Shown one piece after another: positions 10,701 to 20,748 of a stretch of DNA of 64,000 nucleotides. Every line of letters begins with the position of its first letter. The stretch's first letter is position 1. Position numbers and translations under genes: made by a program. The DNA lies in contig CAUYUJ010019275.1 of NCBI GenBank assembly GCA_963575745.1, positions 1-64,000 on the forward strand, in the 5' to 3' direction. Below the pieces are notes generated by a model. The model worked only from the letters and a program-made list of their open reading frames with translations, was not told the DNA's origin and searched no databases. This DNA is from Prorocentrum cordatum. Taxonomy: Eukaryota > Sar > Dinophyceae > Prorocentrales > Prorocentraceae.

Positions 10701-12344
10701 TTAGCCATCCAAGATGGCACGCATGCGAGCCACCTCCTCCTCGGGGGGCTCGAAGGTGAGGGCGTGTGTCGTCCTCTGAGATTTGTCTGGAATCGCGATG
10801 GGGCCCAGCCTCGCCCAGGCGATCAAGTAGGCACAAATGTGGTTCTCGTTATCGAAGTTCCGAAGGAAACGATATCGACGGCACCGCCCATCATGATAAT
10901 GGCAATAGATGTATGCTCGCCTGTGCCCACTAGGATGGGTAAAATTGTCGAAGACGGCCTTGTACTCAACCCCATCCTCCACGTAGACCACAGGGGGCAA
11001 GTGTAAGTCTGGCATCAAGGCTGGTAGTGGCGCAACCGCAGGAAGTGCGGCTGGGGGCGCAGGCTCCTCCAATTCGAGCTCTGGCTCGCCGTCATCGTCC
11101 ATGTCATCCACAAGCTCGTAAGGCTGCATACCCTTGAACGTGTCCTTGAAGGTGCTGTCCGAAGTATTCGGCACGTCCATGGCGATGATGCTGCTCAAAT
11201 TCTTCATGTACATGATGCACTTGTAGTACGACTCCGTCGCATACTGGTCGATGTGTTCGAGATCAGCTTGCCGCTCAAAGATGGCATCCGACCTGGCTAG
11301 GCACAGATAGTACATCTTGGGCCGCTTCGCGACGTCTGTCAAGAACACGTGAGCACCTCGCACAAGCTGCCGGGGCACGTCTGCCTGTGGCGTCCAGCCT
11401 TTGCGCAGAAGGACCTTCACCAATTGAAGCTTATCCATGCGACTCGGAGGCGTGCGGTCATCCGATCTTATATCAAGCAGGGGCCTATTGCAACGAGCAT
11501 CTATCGATACCTGGATGCCTTTAAGATCGATTGAATATTCAATATCACCAAAATCTGCATTCTCACTCTCAATCACAATGCCTGTCTCGACCAGCTCGGA
11601 AATAGATCTGCCACTGGCGTCTGGTAGTGCAAGAGGTGGCACACGAGCGTCGCACACAGAGAAGGCCTTCATGTCAACCAGGTGCTGTGCAACAAGGCGA
11701 GCCCCATGGGTCAGGACATTCGGCTCGCGCGCATCGTCACCGACAGGCACGATCGCGATCTCTTCGTCGGGGACTTCAGGGTGAAGAATAGGCAGCATCC
11801 CTGGAGCTCCGGGCGCTGGCAAAGGAATGAGATCGACCTTGCGAGTGGACTCTCCGATGTTCCACTTGACGAAGTGCTCCATGAAATCCCTCAGGCGGCC
11901 TGCGCTGTTCAAACACAGGAGACCAAATCGCACGATGCCAGGCACCGCGCGCAGCGTCACTGTAGGACCATCGGACCATTCAATAACCTTGAAAACCTGA
12001 ACGTTGATAGATGTCGAGTTCTTCGCAACGTGCCTAATTCTCAACTGTTGCTTGGACTCTGGCTTCGCGTCGACAACTTCGAAAAACACCTGCTGCCACA
12101 AATAGTCTGGTTCCGTGTCTGGGTCAAGCAGAACCTCAACAAGATCAGAAGAAGTAAGTCCATCAAGCGGCTCGCCATCGAAATTCGATCCTGCGTCCCA
12201 GGCGGCCTGCGGCATCCTCAGGATCGATCCTCTATCAAAAGTATTTTTGAAGAGTGTGATCATCAGGCGAGACTCAGCGGACAAGTGAACACCGCCAGCA
12301 TTATCAGCAGCCCTCTCATGAGCGCCCCAAGCCGAGACCGCAGA
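10701..12344 (-). CDS. Transposase-like gene, last exon (C-terminal region)
   Basis: Open frame of 547 codons plus stop. The start is a splice acceptor, TGTTTTGCAG, at 12345 and not an ATG. It joins in phase 0 to the exon ending at 12547. The product is a mixed soluble domain of unknown fold, an acidic Pro-rich linker (DDDGEPELELEEPAPP), then a C-terminal module with Cys/His pairs, YIYCHYHDGRCRRYRFLRNF, followed by AYLIAWARLG. That end resembles the C-termini of an unannotated protein family that I recall as highly repeated in dinoflagellate genomes; this is recollection, not a search. It could bind zinc. No stop or frameshift was seen over 1.6 kb, so this part looks under selection or young. 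Confidence 0.6.
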   Translation of the reverse strand, partial: SAVSAWGAHERAADNAGGVHLSAESRLMITLFKNTFDRGSILRMPQAAWDAGSNFDGEPLDGLTSSDLVEVLLDPDTEPDYLWQQVFFEVVDAKPESKQQLRIRHVAKNSTSINVQVFKVIEWSDGPTVTLRAVPGIVRFGLLCLNSAGRLRDFMEHFVKWNIGESTRKVDLIPLPAPGAPGMLPILHPEVPDEEIAIVPVGDDAREPNVLTHGARLVAQHLVDMKAFSVCDARVPPLALPDASGRSISELVETGIVIESENADFGDIEYSIDLKGIQVSIDARCNRPLLDIRSDDRTPPSRMDKLQLVKVLLRKGWTPQADVPRQLVRGAHVFLTDVAKRPKMYYLCLARSDAIFERQADLEHIDQYATESYYKCIMYMKNLSSIIAMDVPNTSDSTFKDTFKGMQPYELVDDMDDDGEPELELEEPAPPAALPAVAPLPALMPDLHLPPVVYVEDGVEYKAVFDNFTHPSGHRRAYIYCHYHDGRCRRYRFLRNFDNENHICAYLIAWARLGPIAIPDKSQRTTHALTFEPPEEEVARMRAILDG

Positions 12345-12546
12345 CTGCAAAACAGAGACGTCCTCATACTGATCATCGGCACTGCACTGGTAGACCTAGT
12401 AAGGAAGCACGAGAAGGCAAGCTGGTTGAGAAATTGAGAGCGCCGTGGACTAGCGTAGCATGGGCTTTGGGGGGAGGAGGGCATGCAGAAGAAAGACACG
12501 GCACCCCCTAACATCCAAGACACCCCCGATTTACCACTCAACCGAC
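12345..12546 (-). other. GT-AG intron (202 nt) of the transposase-like gene
   Basis: Donor GAGAAG|GTCGGTTGAGT at 12547/12546 and acceptor TGTTTTGCAG|TCTGCG at 12345/12344. Both flanks are in phase 0, and reading through gives a stop three codons after the donor. Confidence 0.7.
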
Positions 12547-12981
12547 CTTCTCGTGCCTCTGCGCCAGAGTGAGACGGGAGACCTCGTCCCCCTGTGATAC
12601 GTGAGCCAGAACTCTCTTCCAATGATCTTTGTCGGACCAGTGCTGCGCGAGCCAGTGCATCGCTTTGGGGTCATCCAGGGTCGACAGGGTCTGCAACTTG
12701 CGCTGCCTCGCGCACGCCACAGCTGGCTTCGCGTAGGTGAAGTTTCGAGTAACTGCGCCCTTCGTCTGCTTGTGCTCAGCCTCTATGACCCGACCGACGC
12801 AATTCGCAAGTGCCCGGTCTCGAACTTCACGGAATGCCTCAGGGTAGTCATGCAGTTTGCGTCGATCCTCTGCACGAGAAGCCCCAAACGATTCCAATTG
12901 CAAAGACACCGTCGACGAACGATCGAAGAGCAAGAAGCACACGCGGTTTGCGGAAGACCTGTTCTCGATATTATCCCACTC
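12547..12981 (-). CDS. Transposase-like gene, internal exon
   Basis: 145 codons between an acceptor GCTTCCAG|GAGTGGG (12982/12981) and the donor at 12546. The peptide is strongly charged, with a run that looks like a helical domain (EVRDRALANCVGRVIEAEHK) and a conserved-looking QRKLQTLSTLDDPKAMHWLA. It contains no complete known domain. It bridges the catalytic-core exon upstream and the Cys/His C-terminal exon downstream, in the same strand and phase, so I treat the three as one gene. Confidence 0.5.
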
Positions 12982-13064
12982 CTGGAAGCATTCGCTCACG
13001 CACCTTAACGGCCATCAACTTCCCCCGAACTCTCGTCAAACCCCATCGTTGAAAACAAAGCCGT

Positions 13065-15338
13065 TTAGCTGAAGGCGATGCCCCCACGGCGCCCCACCGC
13101 AGAAACAGAACAACGTAACAAACGGCTCCCCGGGACGACCACTTGAGGCCAAAACGCACAAACTCCATTTAAACGCATTCCAAAAACCGAACGGGGTAGG
13201 TGAAGGGAAGTAGGTGGCCCCCCGCAGTGCCGTCTCCCCATGTCCGCGTCGAAGCCGAAGTGCTCAGCGAACGCGCCGACTATCTTGTGCGGCACGTGGT
13301 TCCAGAAGCTCAGCTTGTCCCCGACCACGCTGCACCACCGCTCAGTAATGCTAGTCTTGATCTGCATCATCCTGCCCGCTGTGGTGGAGTCGACTTCAAG
13401 AAGCATCTCCTGGAATGACTGCGAGGTGGCTGCGCGAACCCTCTCGAACATACCAGCGCAATGACCCAAGGCAAAATGCACACCTCGCCTGCCCATCCAG
13501 GGGCAGCATAAAGTCTTGTCGTCAAGAGCTTTCCTCAACAACTTGCGGCGAGCCTTGTAGCTGCTGGCGTCGACAATCAAATGCTCATGGCAGGTGCAAC
13601 CCTCCATCCACGAAATTTCCTTGCCCGCCGCCATCAGGAAGACATGAATGGTGAAAGACATGGCGTTGAACCATTCCTTCTGCGCGATGGCCTTGCGGCA
13701 GCGGGCAATCCTCTCTGTCGATATGTTCATATCTGATGGGTCGAAATTCTCGCAAAGATATTTCCAAACCATGTTGATGCTGTGTAAAGTCTCTTCCAAA
13801 TGCTCCCATCTCCAATCGACGTGCTGCCCACTAAACTCGTGCACGACCTTCCTGACATGCGAAGGCGCGTGCTTGAAAGTCGTTGCCAAGAGTCTGTCCT
13901 TCTCGTGCCTGAATACGGCCGTGACGGCCTTAAGTAAAGGTTCGAATTGTGCCCACTCTGGAATAGCTGCGATCGCCTCTTCAACCGCATTGAAGCAAAT
14001 ATGTAAATGATCAGGGACTTCCATCGCATTCATAAGGAAATACAGCCTTTGGCAACCAGGATCTGCAAACGACAACCTCTTACCCTTCAGATCTGCAAGA
14101 ACTTGTCGCAACTCATCGGGTTCCCCGAAAGGTGCGCTCGCCACGTGCTTCTCTACGCCCTGATCTGATGTCAGGTGCTTCACGCCCTCCCTGAATCGCA
14201 TGAAGTTTTCTTCCCCGATCTCCAAGAGGATCATGTTCGCGAGCTTCGTGAGCTTCGATGCCGTATCGGTGTAGCCCAGCGTCGAAACAGGCAGGCGACG
14301 ACGAATGAAAGTAAAACCACCGAGTGGATCAAGATGCAGCTCGGATGTGGGCGCGGTCTGCACGAACAAATCTACAATGGCGTTGAAGAAATCGTAACCA
14401 CCCTGAGGGCTTGAATCGATGAGGATGCTCATGGATGTCTTCTCTTTCATGTCACCGTACCACATTCGTTGGTGCAGCATCGTGAGCGTGTCCAGCTTCA
14501 CCATGTTCAACCTGACAGTCTCCCCAAGTGGAATCTTCATTGAATTTCGGACGTCTTTCTCGGGGCAGATCATATCAGCCACAGTCTCGACGCACTGCTG
14601 GATATCATTCATCGCTGATAACATGTACGCCAATTTCACCGCCTGTATGTGGAACAAGGGCCCCCACTGATCATGCTTGCCATCTAATTTCCAATCTCTG
14701 CCACGTTCATACCACATCTTCTTGCGATCATGGTCCTCGTCGATCGCGGCAGGGGCGACCGGGGTGACGAAGCCCCCGACGACGTCGCTCGAACATGCCA
14801 GTTCGCAGTGAACCGATGACGTGAAACCTGCTGGGACGACAAGTGTTCGGCATCCAGTTTCGCCCGTCGCCGCTGGATTCAAAATCGCCCACGGCAGCTC
14901 CATAGTGTAGATCGGTTGGCGATCAGGGCGGGATTGCAGAAACTCATCCATAACAGAAGATCCCAAACCTGAGAAGTGATTACGCCCTGAATCTGTCAAA
15001 ACCGACAAGCCGAATCTTGGATGCTTAACCCATTGCGAGTCTGTCATCTCAACTGGATCACGCAAGGGAGAAATAGTCTCGATGTCCATCAACTTGTAAT
15101 CTCCAGATAAGATATGTTTGGATCGCCTTGAATTCTGCCACGCAGTCACTTGAGACAGATGAGCTCCGACTGCGTCCGAAACTAAACTCAGGAATCTGCC
15201 GCCGAACTGAAGAATCGCAAGAAAATGCGCAACTCCTTTCATATCGTAAGCCCAGGCAACGAAAGCACACGGCAACTCCAGTTCACACCGCTTGCGTTTT
15301 CTAACTCTGGGGGCCGGTGGGCGAAGCACGTTATGCAT
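13065..15338 (-). CDS. Transposase-like gene, catalytic-core exon
   Basis: Open frame from ATG 15338 to 13065; the last roughly 60 codons are probably intron, and the donor is not resolved. The frame stays open upstream of 15338, so an earlier exon may exist. Residues from ATG 15338: an N-terminal basic patch (VRKRKRCELE), then at about 305 ILIDSSPQGGYDFF (Asp 308), at about 389 LTSDQGVEKH (Asp 392), at about 444 DHLHICFNAVEEA (His 446), then a helical region with WEHLEETLH and a Cys-containing WMEGCTCHEH. Acidic residues spaced this way (IDSSPQ, SDQG, then HLHICFN) are what an RNase H-fold DDE/DDD nuclease with an insertion domain could look like, but I cannot assign a superfamily. From memory, similar D-SPQ / SD-G proteins are abundant and unannotated in dinoflagellates. 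The gene may therefore be a DNA transposon protein. Confidence 0.55.
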   Translation of the reverse strand: MHNVLRPPAPRVRKRKRCELELPCAFVAWAYDMKGVAHFLAILQFGGRFLSLVSDAVGAHLSQVTAWQNSRRSKHILSGDYKLMDIETISPLRDPVEMTDSQWVKHPRFGLSVLTDSGRNHFSGLGSSVMDEFLQSRPDRQPIYTMELPWAILNPAATGETGCRTLVVPAGFTSSVHCELACSSDVVGGFVTPVAPAAIDEDHDRKKMWYERGRDWKLDGKHDQWGPLFHIQAVKLAYMLSAMNDIQQCVETVADMICPEKDVRNSMKIPLGETVRLNMVKLDTLTMLHQRMWYGDMKEKTSMSILIDSSPQGGYDFFNAIVDLFVQTAPTSELHLDPLGGFTFIRRRLPVSTLGYTDTASKLTKLANMILLEIGEENFMRFREGVKHLTSDQGVEKHVASAPFGEPDELRQVLADLKGKRLSFADPGCQRLYFLMNAMEVPDHLHICFNAVEEAIAAIPEWAQFEPLLKAVTAVFRHEKDRLLATTFKHAPSHVRKVVHEFSGQHVDWRWEHLEETLHSINMVWKYLCENFDPSDMNISTERIARCRKAIAQKEWFNAMSFTIHVFLMAAGKEISWMEGCTCHEHLIVDASSYKARRKLLRKALDDKTLCCPWMGRRGVHFALGHCAGMFERVRAATSQSFQEMLLEVDSTTAGRMMQIKTSITERWCSVVGDKLSFWNHVPHKIVGAFAEHFGFDADMGRRHCGGPPTSLHLPRSVFGMRLNGVCAFWPQVVVPGSRLLRCSVSAVGRRGGIAFS

Positions 15339-16396
15339 GTAGGCGTGTACTAATATATGGAACTTATGGAACGCGAAGCTCAAATGGCGATGGCACGGGG
15401 CAACGACAAACGACATCAACCGATGGGGCGGGCTCCGCGCCGTCATTGCGAACAGTGGTGCGACCAGCGCAAAACCAGAAACATCACAGAAACAAATCAC
15501 CAAGACCTTTAAGGTCGCTGTCAAGCACAGAAGACCCCAAAGAGCATGACGGCACGGTCGGCTGACGAGGGCCCAGAGCGACCCGAAAACCATCAGCCTA
15601 CAGAGAGTTGTTTTGGATGCTTGTGCAGGGATGAGTCGGGGTTCCCTACGGGAGGACACGCACTGATGATGATCCGCCGACCCGAGCACGCGGGCCACTG
15701 GGCGCACCACGCATGACATATCACGTGGCCACAAGGCGTTCGACAAAATATGTCTACAGACCCCGCGACCCCTTTAAAGTTTCACCCTCTGCTAACTCCA
15801 CCAAATTTCCATTCCCCCCGAGCCACCGATTCCTGGAGCTCCAGAGACCGATGCGAGTTTCAGAGTTTCTGCGGGAATCGATACACACATCACCACGCAA
15901 AACCACGTTCATCCAGTGGTGGCCGAAATCACCGAACTTGACAACATGTGGCGGTTGCAAAGCCTTGGGGGGGGGGGGGGGGTCGAACAGCTAAATTATC
16001 TAAGTTTCGGTTGGCATCCATCACATTAGTGAAATGTGTAAATTGGAAGCCTATGAAGCACAGCACAGCATACACTCCAGCAGAAGCCTTTGAATGATGC
16101 AAAGCGTATATCATGGTTTAGGCGGCGCAAGAACGAACGCAACAAAACAACGCCTTTGGGTGTGATTTTTCTTGGTGGGCTGGTGGGTGCATGCGTGGCT
16201 CTAGCAAAAGCAGGCCTTTCTCAATAAAAAAGTGAATCGCGATACAAGCTCATTTGGCGATGCGCTAAAAGGCAAGTTCGTAGTTTGTTTTGTGGAAAAC
16301 AGAATTTAACTTGATTTCAATGCTTTGGGGCGACCTGTGTTTCGTGTTTCGCGAAAACCAGTTGTGGTGGTCGGGGGGGGTGCCTATCAATTGAAG
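15339..16396. other. Intergenic between the transposase-like gene and LINE-A
   Basis: No supported gene. A G15 homopolymer lies at 15967-15981. The right part is the 3' flank of LINE-A; no poly(A) tract is visible downstream of its stop. Confidence 0.5.
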
Positions 16397-18966
16397 TCAT
16401 ATCGTCGACCAGACCCAGCCACGGGATGAGTATCTGGCAACTCGAGATGATATAGGCCTCACAGCATCATCCTCGCAAATTGTGATAGCCTGCAGCCCAG
16501 GGTTCGAGGAGCACCCGCGAGCAGGACTTCGCGTTCTGACCCTCTCCGTGGGCGAAGGGCTCGCGGGACGAGTCGCGCGCACCCCAGCAGAGACATCCTC
16601 GCAACATACTCCAAGAGCCTGAGGCGGCGGGCGCGAGGAGCACCCACCGTCAGGACTTTGCGTTCTGAGCCCAGCAGGCAGGCGAGACACCTCCTCGCAA
16701 CATACTCGATGAGCCTGAGCAGTCGGGTTCGAGGAGCACCCGCTGACAGGACTTTGCGTTCTGACCTCGAGGGGGGTCGGTCGCTCCCAGTCGCAGTCAT
16801 ACATGTCATGTGAGTGGCTAACGTGCTGTGGGGTGGCCACGGCTGTCGATGGAGTCCCAGGCGTCGCCAGAGTAGTGCGCGGGCAGAGGTCGAACGACAC
16901 CAGATCGTCCGCGTCCGAGTCAGTGTCCTGCAGCTCGGGGATCAGCGCCGGCGCCAAGTCAGGGCCGCTGGCAGTGCCTGTGTCATCCTCGTCAGCACAC
17001 GACGGCGCGGGCGAAGACGATGAGGAGGACGACGAAGAGGAAGACGGGCACCGATTTCGCCTCGTCATAAAACGGATGCTCCATTGTAGTGGTGAGTCGT
17101 CAGGCAAGATACCAGTAGAAGCCATCCGCATGCTCCTCACGCCCGCCAGCGCGGCACTCAGCGCGTCCTGCTCCGAGATCGGCCAGTCGGGGATCAGACG
17201 GATCGTGTTGTACATGCTCACCGCGGCGGCCATGAAGCCGAAGGCGGCAGTCGAGGGTGCCACGAGGCCCCACCTCTCAGCGAGCTCCAGAGGGAAGCCA
17301 TGCCCGAGGGCACGGCGCAACGCTGCATGCATCCGCACACACCGCGAGTAGTGAAGAAGCGAGTCGGCACAGTTGTGACACCCCAGGGCGCAGCCGCGCC
17401 TGCCAGCAGGGTGAAGAATGCGAGATGAGGTAAGCCAGCCATCGCACCAAGTCCTCAGAGTGGCCCACGCCCACGAGCAGGGGCACAGGTTGAGTGTAGC
17501 CGAGACGCGCTGCCAATCGATCAGGTCGAGGAGAGCACCGTGACGCGGGAAGAAGAACTTCAGAAGCCGCGCGCGGAGGAAGTCGTGCAATGGCGCGGCA
17601 GAGGCCGCCAAGTCGCGAAGAGCACGATGGACAGCTCGTTGAGAGCGAGGGCGGACGCCAGGGGGGGCATCGGCAGCACTGGCAAGCGCTTCACGAGCAC
17701 GGGGAAGGAGCGAGGCCCACGGCCCCGCAGGGGCGGGCCCACTCAAGGCCAGAGCAAGGTTCTCCACAATAGCAGGGCTCCGCCAGAAGCCAAGATACAT
17801 CGCGCCAGAGCCGACCACGTATAGCGTCCTGGAGTCCGCGAGCGCAACCGCATGGGCCCGCATGTCGTCCAGCAGCCTCTGGTGCTCGGGAAAGGACGCC
17901 ACGTTGAGGTGAGCCCAGCTCAGAACACGCGGGCCACGCCAGCGATCCATCTGCACCCAGGCACTCAGTGGGAAGGTGCCCAGCGCGACACGATAGACCT
18001 GTGCAAGCACACCCAGCTCGCAGGCGAGGACAGCTCGCGGCATCCAAAAGAACTGGCTGACATAAGAGAGTGTGCTGACAATACGGGTATTGTAGATGAT
18101 GGAAGAGAGGCTGGCAGGGGTGACGCCTCGTCCGACTGCTCGAGCCCGCAGCCGCGCCTTCGCAAGAGGGTCAATCCAGGGCCTCATAGAGTCCACAGAG
18201 GGCCCCAACCATATCCCAAGGTACAGGAGCTCCGAGACGATCTTCATGGCGGACCAATGGGGCACAGTACGAGTGAGCCTCCCAAGAGCTTCCAAAGCGA
18301 GGGCGGGACTAAATGAGGCCGACAGGGGCACAATCTGGCACTTCTGAATCTTCAGGACAAGGTTCGCCACCAACTCCGCCTCCCTCATCGCGAGGGCGAC
18401 CCAGGCCAAGTCCTCTATGCTCATCAACGTGCCACCGATGTCGCCGGCGCACGCACGCACGAGCCCGCGGCCCGTCTCTGCGATCACGTGCACGAGGTGG
18501 TACACAAACGTGGACGATGCAATCGCATATCGAGAGCCTGAAAGGGCACACCCCTGGATGATCCCGCTGCGGACCCAGTGCAGGTGAACGCGGAGCCCCA
18601 TGGAGACCGCAACGCCCTCAATGGCCTCATAGAGGAACCCCACGAACATCAGGATGGCCTCAGAAAGACGAAGTGCCCCAAGGATAAACAACACGAGCTC
18701 CTGATTCAGAGAGGGGAAGGCTTGGCCGTAGTCCAAGCTGTACAGGATGGGCAGGTCCCGAGAGCCATGCGGAGTGCACGAGAGCTGACGACTCGAAACG
18801 TCCAATTCCAGCACGTTCAGGCCGAAGTTCCTCCCAGGGACGAAGCCTCTCTGACAGGGTGGGGCAATGCGCTCGAGGACGGGGCGGAGGGCGGCGTTCA
18901 TGGTAGCCGAGAGGACCTTAATGTCACAGTTGCGGAGGCCGAGCACCCTCACTTTGTCCGCCCCCC
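16397..18966 (-). pseudogene. LINE-A ORF2, RT palm through C-terminal tail
   Basis: The downstream part of ORF2 after the frameshift. RT signatures in order: RVLGLRNCDIK, QRGFVPGR, motif A YSLDYGQAFPSL (Asp at 18733-18731), motif B SGIIQGCALSG, motif C ACAGDIGG, motif D KIQKCQIVPL, motif E LYLGIWLG. Motif C should read A-D-D: the first Asp is Gly (codon GGC at 18445-18443, one transition from GAC), so DNA synthesis should fail. Further on, CHNCADSLLHYSRC is the usual zinc-knuckle-like module of dinoflagellate LINEs. The last 300 or so residues are a Ser/Pro-rich tail holding three repeats of a Cys-containing unit (R-T-x-S-P-x-x-G-C-S-S … CCEDV). There is no RNase H domain. Confidence 0.88.
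16480..16770. repeat. Three imperfect ~100-bp repeats encoding the LINE-A C-terminal tail
   Basis: The words CGAGGAGCACCCG and GACTTTGCGTTCTGA recur three times together with CTCGCAACATACTC. In the ORF2 frame they give RTQSP..GCSS....QA..VCCE(D/E)VS units. Confidence 0.8.
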
Positions 18967-20693
18967 ATCGCGACCTGGCCGGCTTGGGCCTCATCCTCAG
19001 ACACATTCTTGGGCAAAAAGACCTGGAGAGTAGTACTTGCAGAGTCAAACAACGCTTGGCCTCTCATCGCCCGCGCGAGGCAGTCCCAGAGGGTGGTCGC
19101 ACCGAAGGGTATGGAGCGCCACGCCGTGTAGGAGAGCCCATCACATCCAGTGGCGGAGTCAGCAGCACGCGCAAGAACAGCCCGAAGGAGGCGTGGTGTG
19201 GGAGGGGGGAGAACAACATCATCAACGGTAGGCAAATACTTGGCAGCATGCTCGACGGCTCTGTCGCGGCACCAAGGCTTCCTGGAGAAGACGGGGCCCC
19301 AGTAGCTCTTCAGCAGGTCCACGCGCTCGGCAAGGTCACATGCGGAACGCCCACTATCATCGGTAACTGCCGTCAGGCATACACGTCGATTTAACGGGGA
19401 CCAGAGGCGAGACCGCCTCTCCAAGCACTGCAACTGAAGACGGGCGGTTCGCATATCTTGAGAGGGGTCGTTCTTCCTCTGCAACTCAGCACGAGCACAT
19501 TCAGCTGCTTCCCACTGGAGACGGTCGGACCAGGCATGGAACGATTCAGGATGCAACAACTCAACCACAGGCCCTTGGACACGGATGAAATCGGAGGCGA
19601 CGGGGTGGGATTCTAATAATCTCCAAGCGAACTTCACATCTTGACGCCACACAGCTCTGGCCATTGAGCGGGCAAGCTGCAGCGAGGTGGATGGGCGATG
19701 GGGGCGCCGTCGAAAGTCATTATCACGGGCTTCACGCGCAGCTTCTTTCATAAGGTATGCAAAGTGTTCCAATCGATACGGAGGCGACATACTGCCCCAA
19801 TCAGCACAATCAACCATAGCACGAATGCGGCTCAGGTAGCACTGGTCATGGAAGAGATGTTTGGCGAGAGGACGCTCGGCAGGGGGACGAGCAGCACGGG
19901 GGGTGATGGTGACCACGACCGCTGCGTGATCCGAGACGATGGCATCAGAGACAGCAGCTGCAGAGCCAACAGTGGCAGCCTGCAAATGATGTTGACAGAC
20001 CATCCAACCAGGGAGAGAGAGGAAGAGACGGTCGATCGCGGCCTCAGAGTTGGACTTTTTCTCATAGTGCGACCCCAAATCGCACTCCACTTCGACGAGC
20101 TGCGAGAGAGCCCGTCTCCAAACCTGAGCCTGCCCATGATGCTGACGTGCAGCGCGCCGAACTGCGGCCCGTGGTAAATGAAGAACCACAGCGTCCTCCG
20201 CAGCAACGTTGAAGTCGCCCACAACCAGCGCGAGCCGCTGGGAGGGCGCCCTGAGCGCAGCAGCGCGAGCCTCGAGGATGATCTCGACGATCTCCTTGAC
20301 CTGCGTCCGCTTCAGGTCGTGGTTGTGAATGTTAAAGATCTCCATGCAAATCGGGCCACACTCGACGGTGACCCGCAAGACACGACCAGGCACGAGAGCC
20401 ACCGCATGACTTAGCACGCGTTCTCCAGCTGCCTGACAAAACTGGGGAAGAAGAACGGCCACACCCCCACGGACACGGTCCGCACCTGAGTCACCACAGA
20501 ACGATGAGTGCACTGTCAGCGACTCTCCCAAAGGGCCGAGGAACTCACGAAGTTGAAGAGCGTCCTGCCTGACCTCCTGCAGGCACACAATGGAGCGAGC
20601 GGGTTGGAGGCGAAGTAGGTAGTTGAACTTGCGGGCGCCATTCTTGCCAGCGTGCTTGAGCAATGCCCGCGCATTCCACGTGGCAACCCTCAT
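18967..20693 (-). pseudogene. LINE-A ORF2, APE endonuclease and linker to RT
   Basis: Starts at ATG 20693 (MRVATWNARALL), 55 bp after the ORF1 stop. An APE-type endonuclease occupies roughly residues 1-250: VATWNARAL, VCLQEVRQD (Glu of the active site), GGVAVLLP, FNIHNHD, LVVGDFNVAAED (Asp/Asn), and VSDHAAVVV (Asp/His), the full catalytic set. A linker with NRRVCLTAVTDDSG and TGCDGLSYTAW, typical of the region just before the RT fingers, leads to LQVFLPKN. There the frame is lost at a G6 tract (plus-strand C at 18961-18966), and the RT resumes in another frame. The endonuclease nicks target DNA to prime reverse transcription. Confidence 0.88.
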
Positions 20694-20748
20694 GGCAGAC
20701 ACCGGCGAGGCAGGAGAAGGTGATGTACATGTGAACAATTTCCATACG

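Noticed and set aside
15374-15393. Possible sixth relict leader upstream of the transposase-like gene (CAAATGGCGATGG)
   Set aside because: It needs an indel and several mismatches; not distinguishable from chance.
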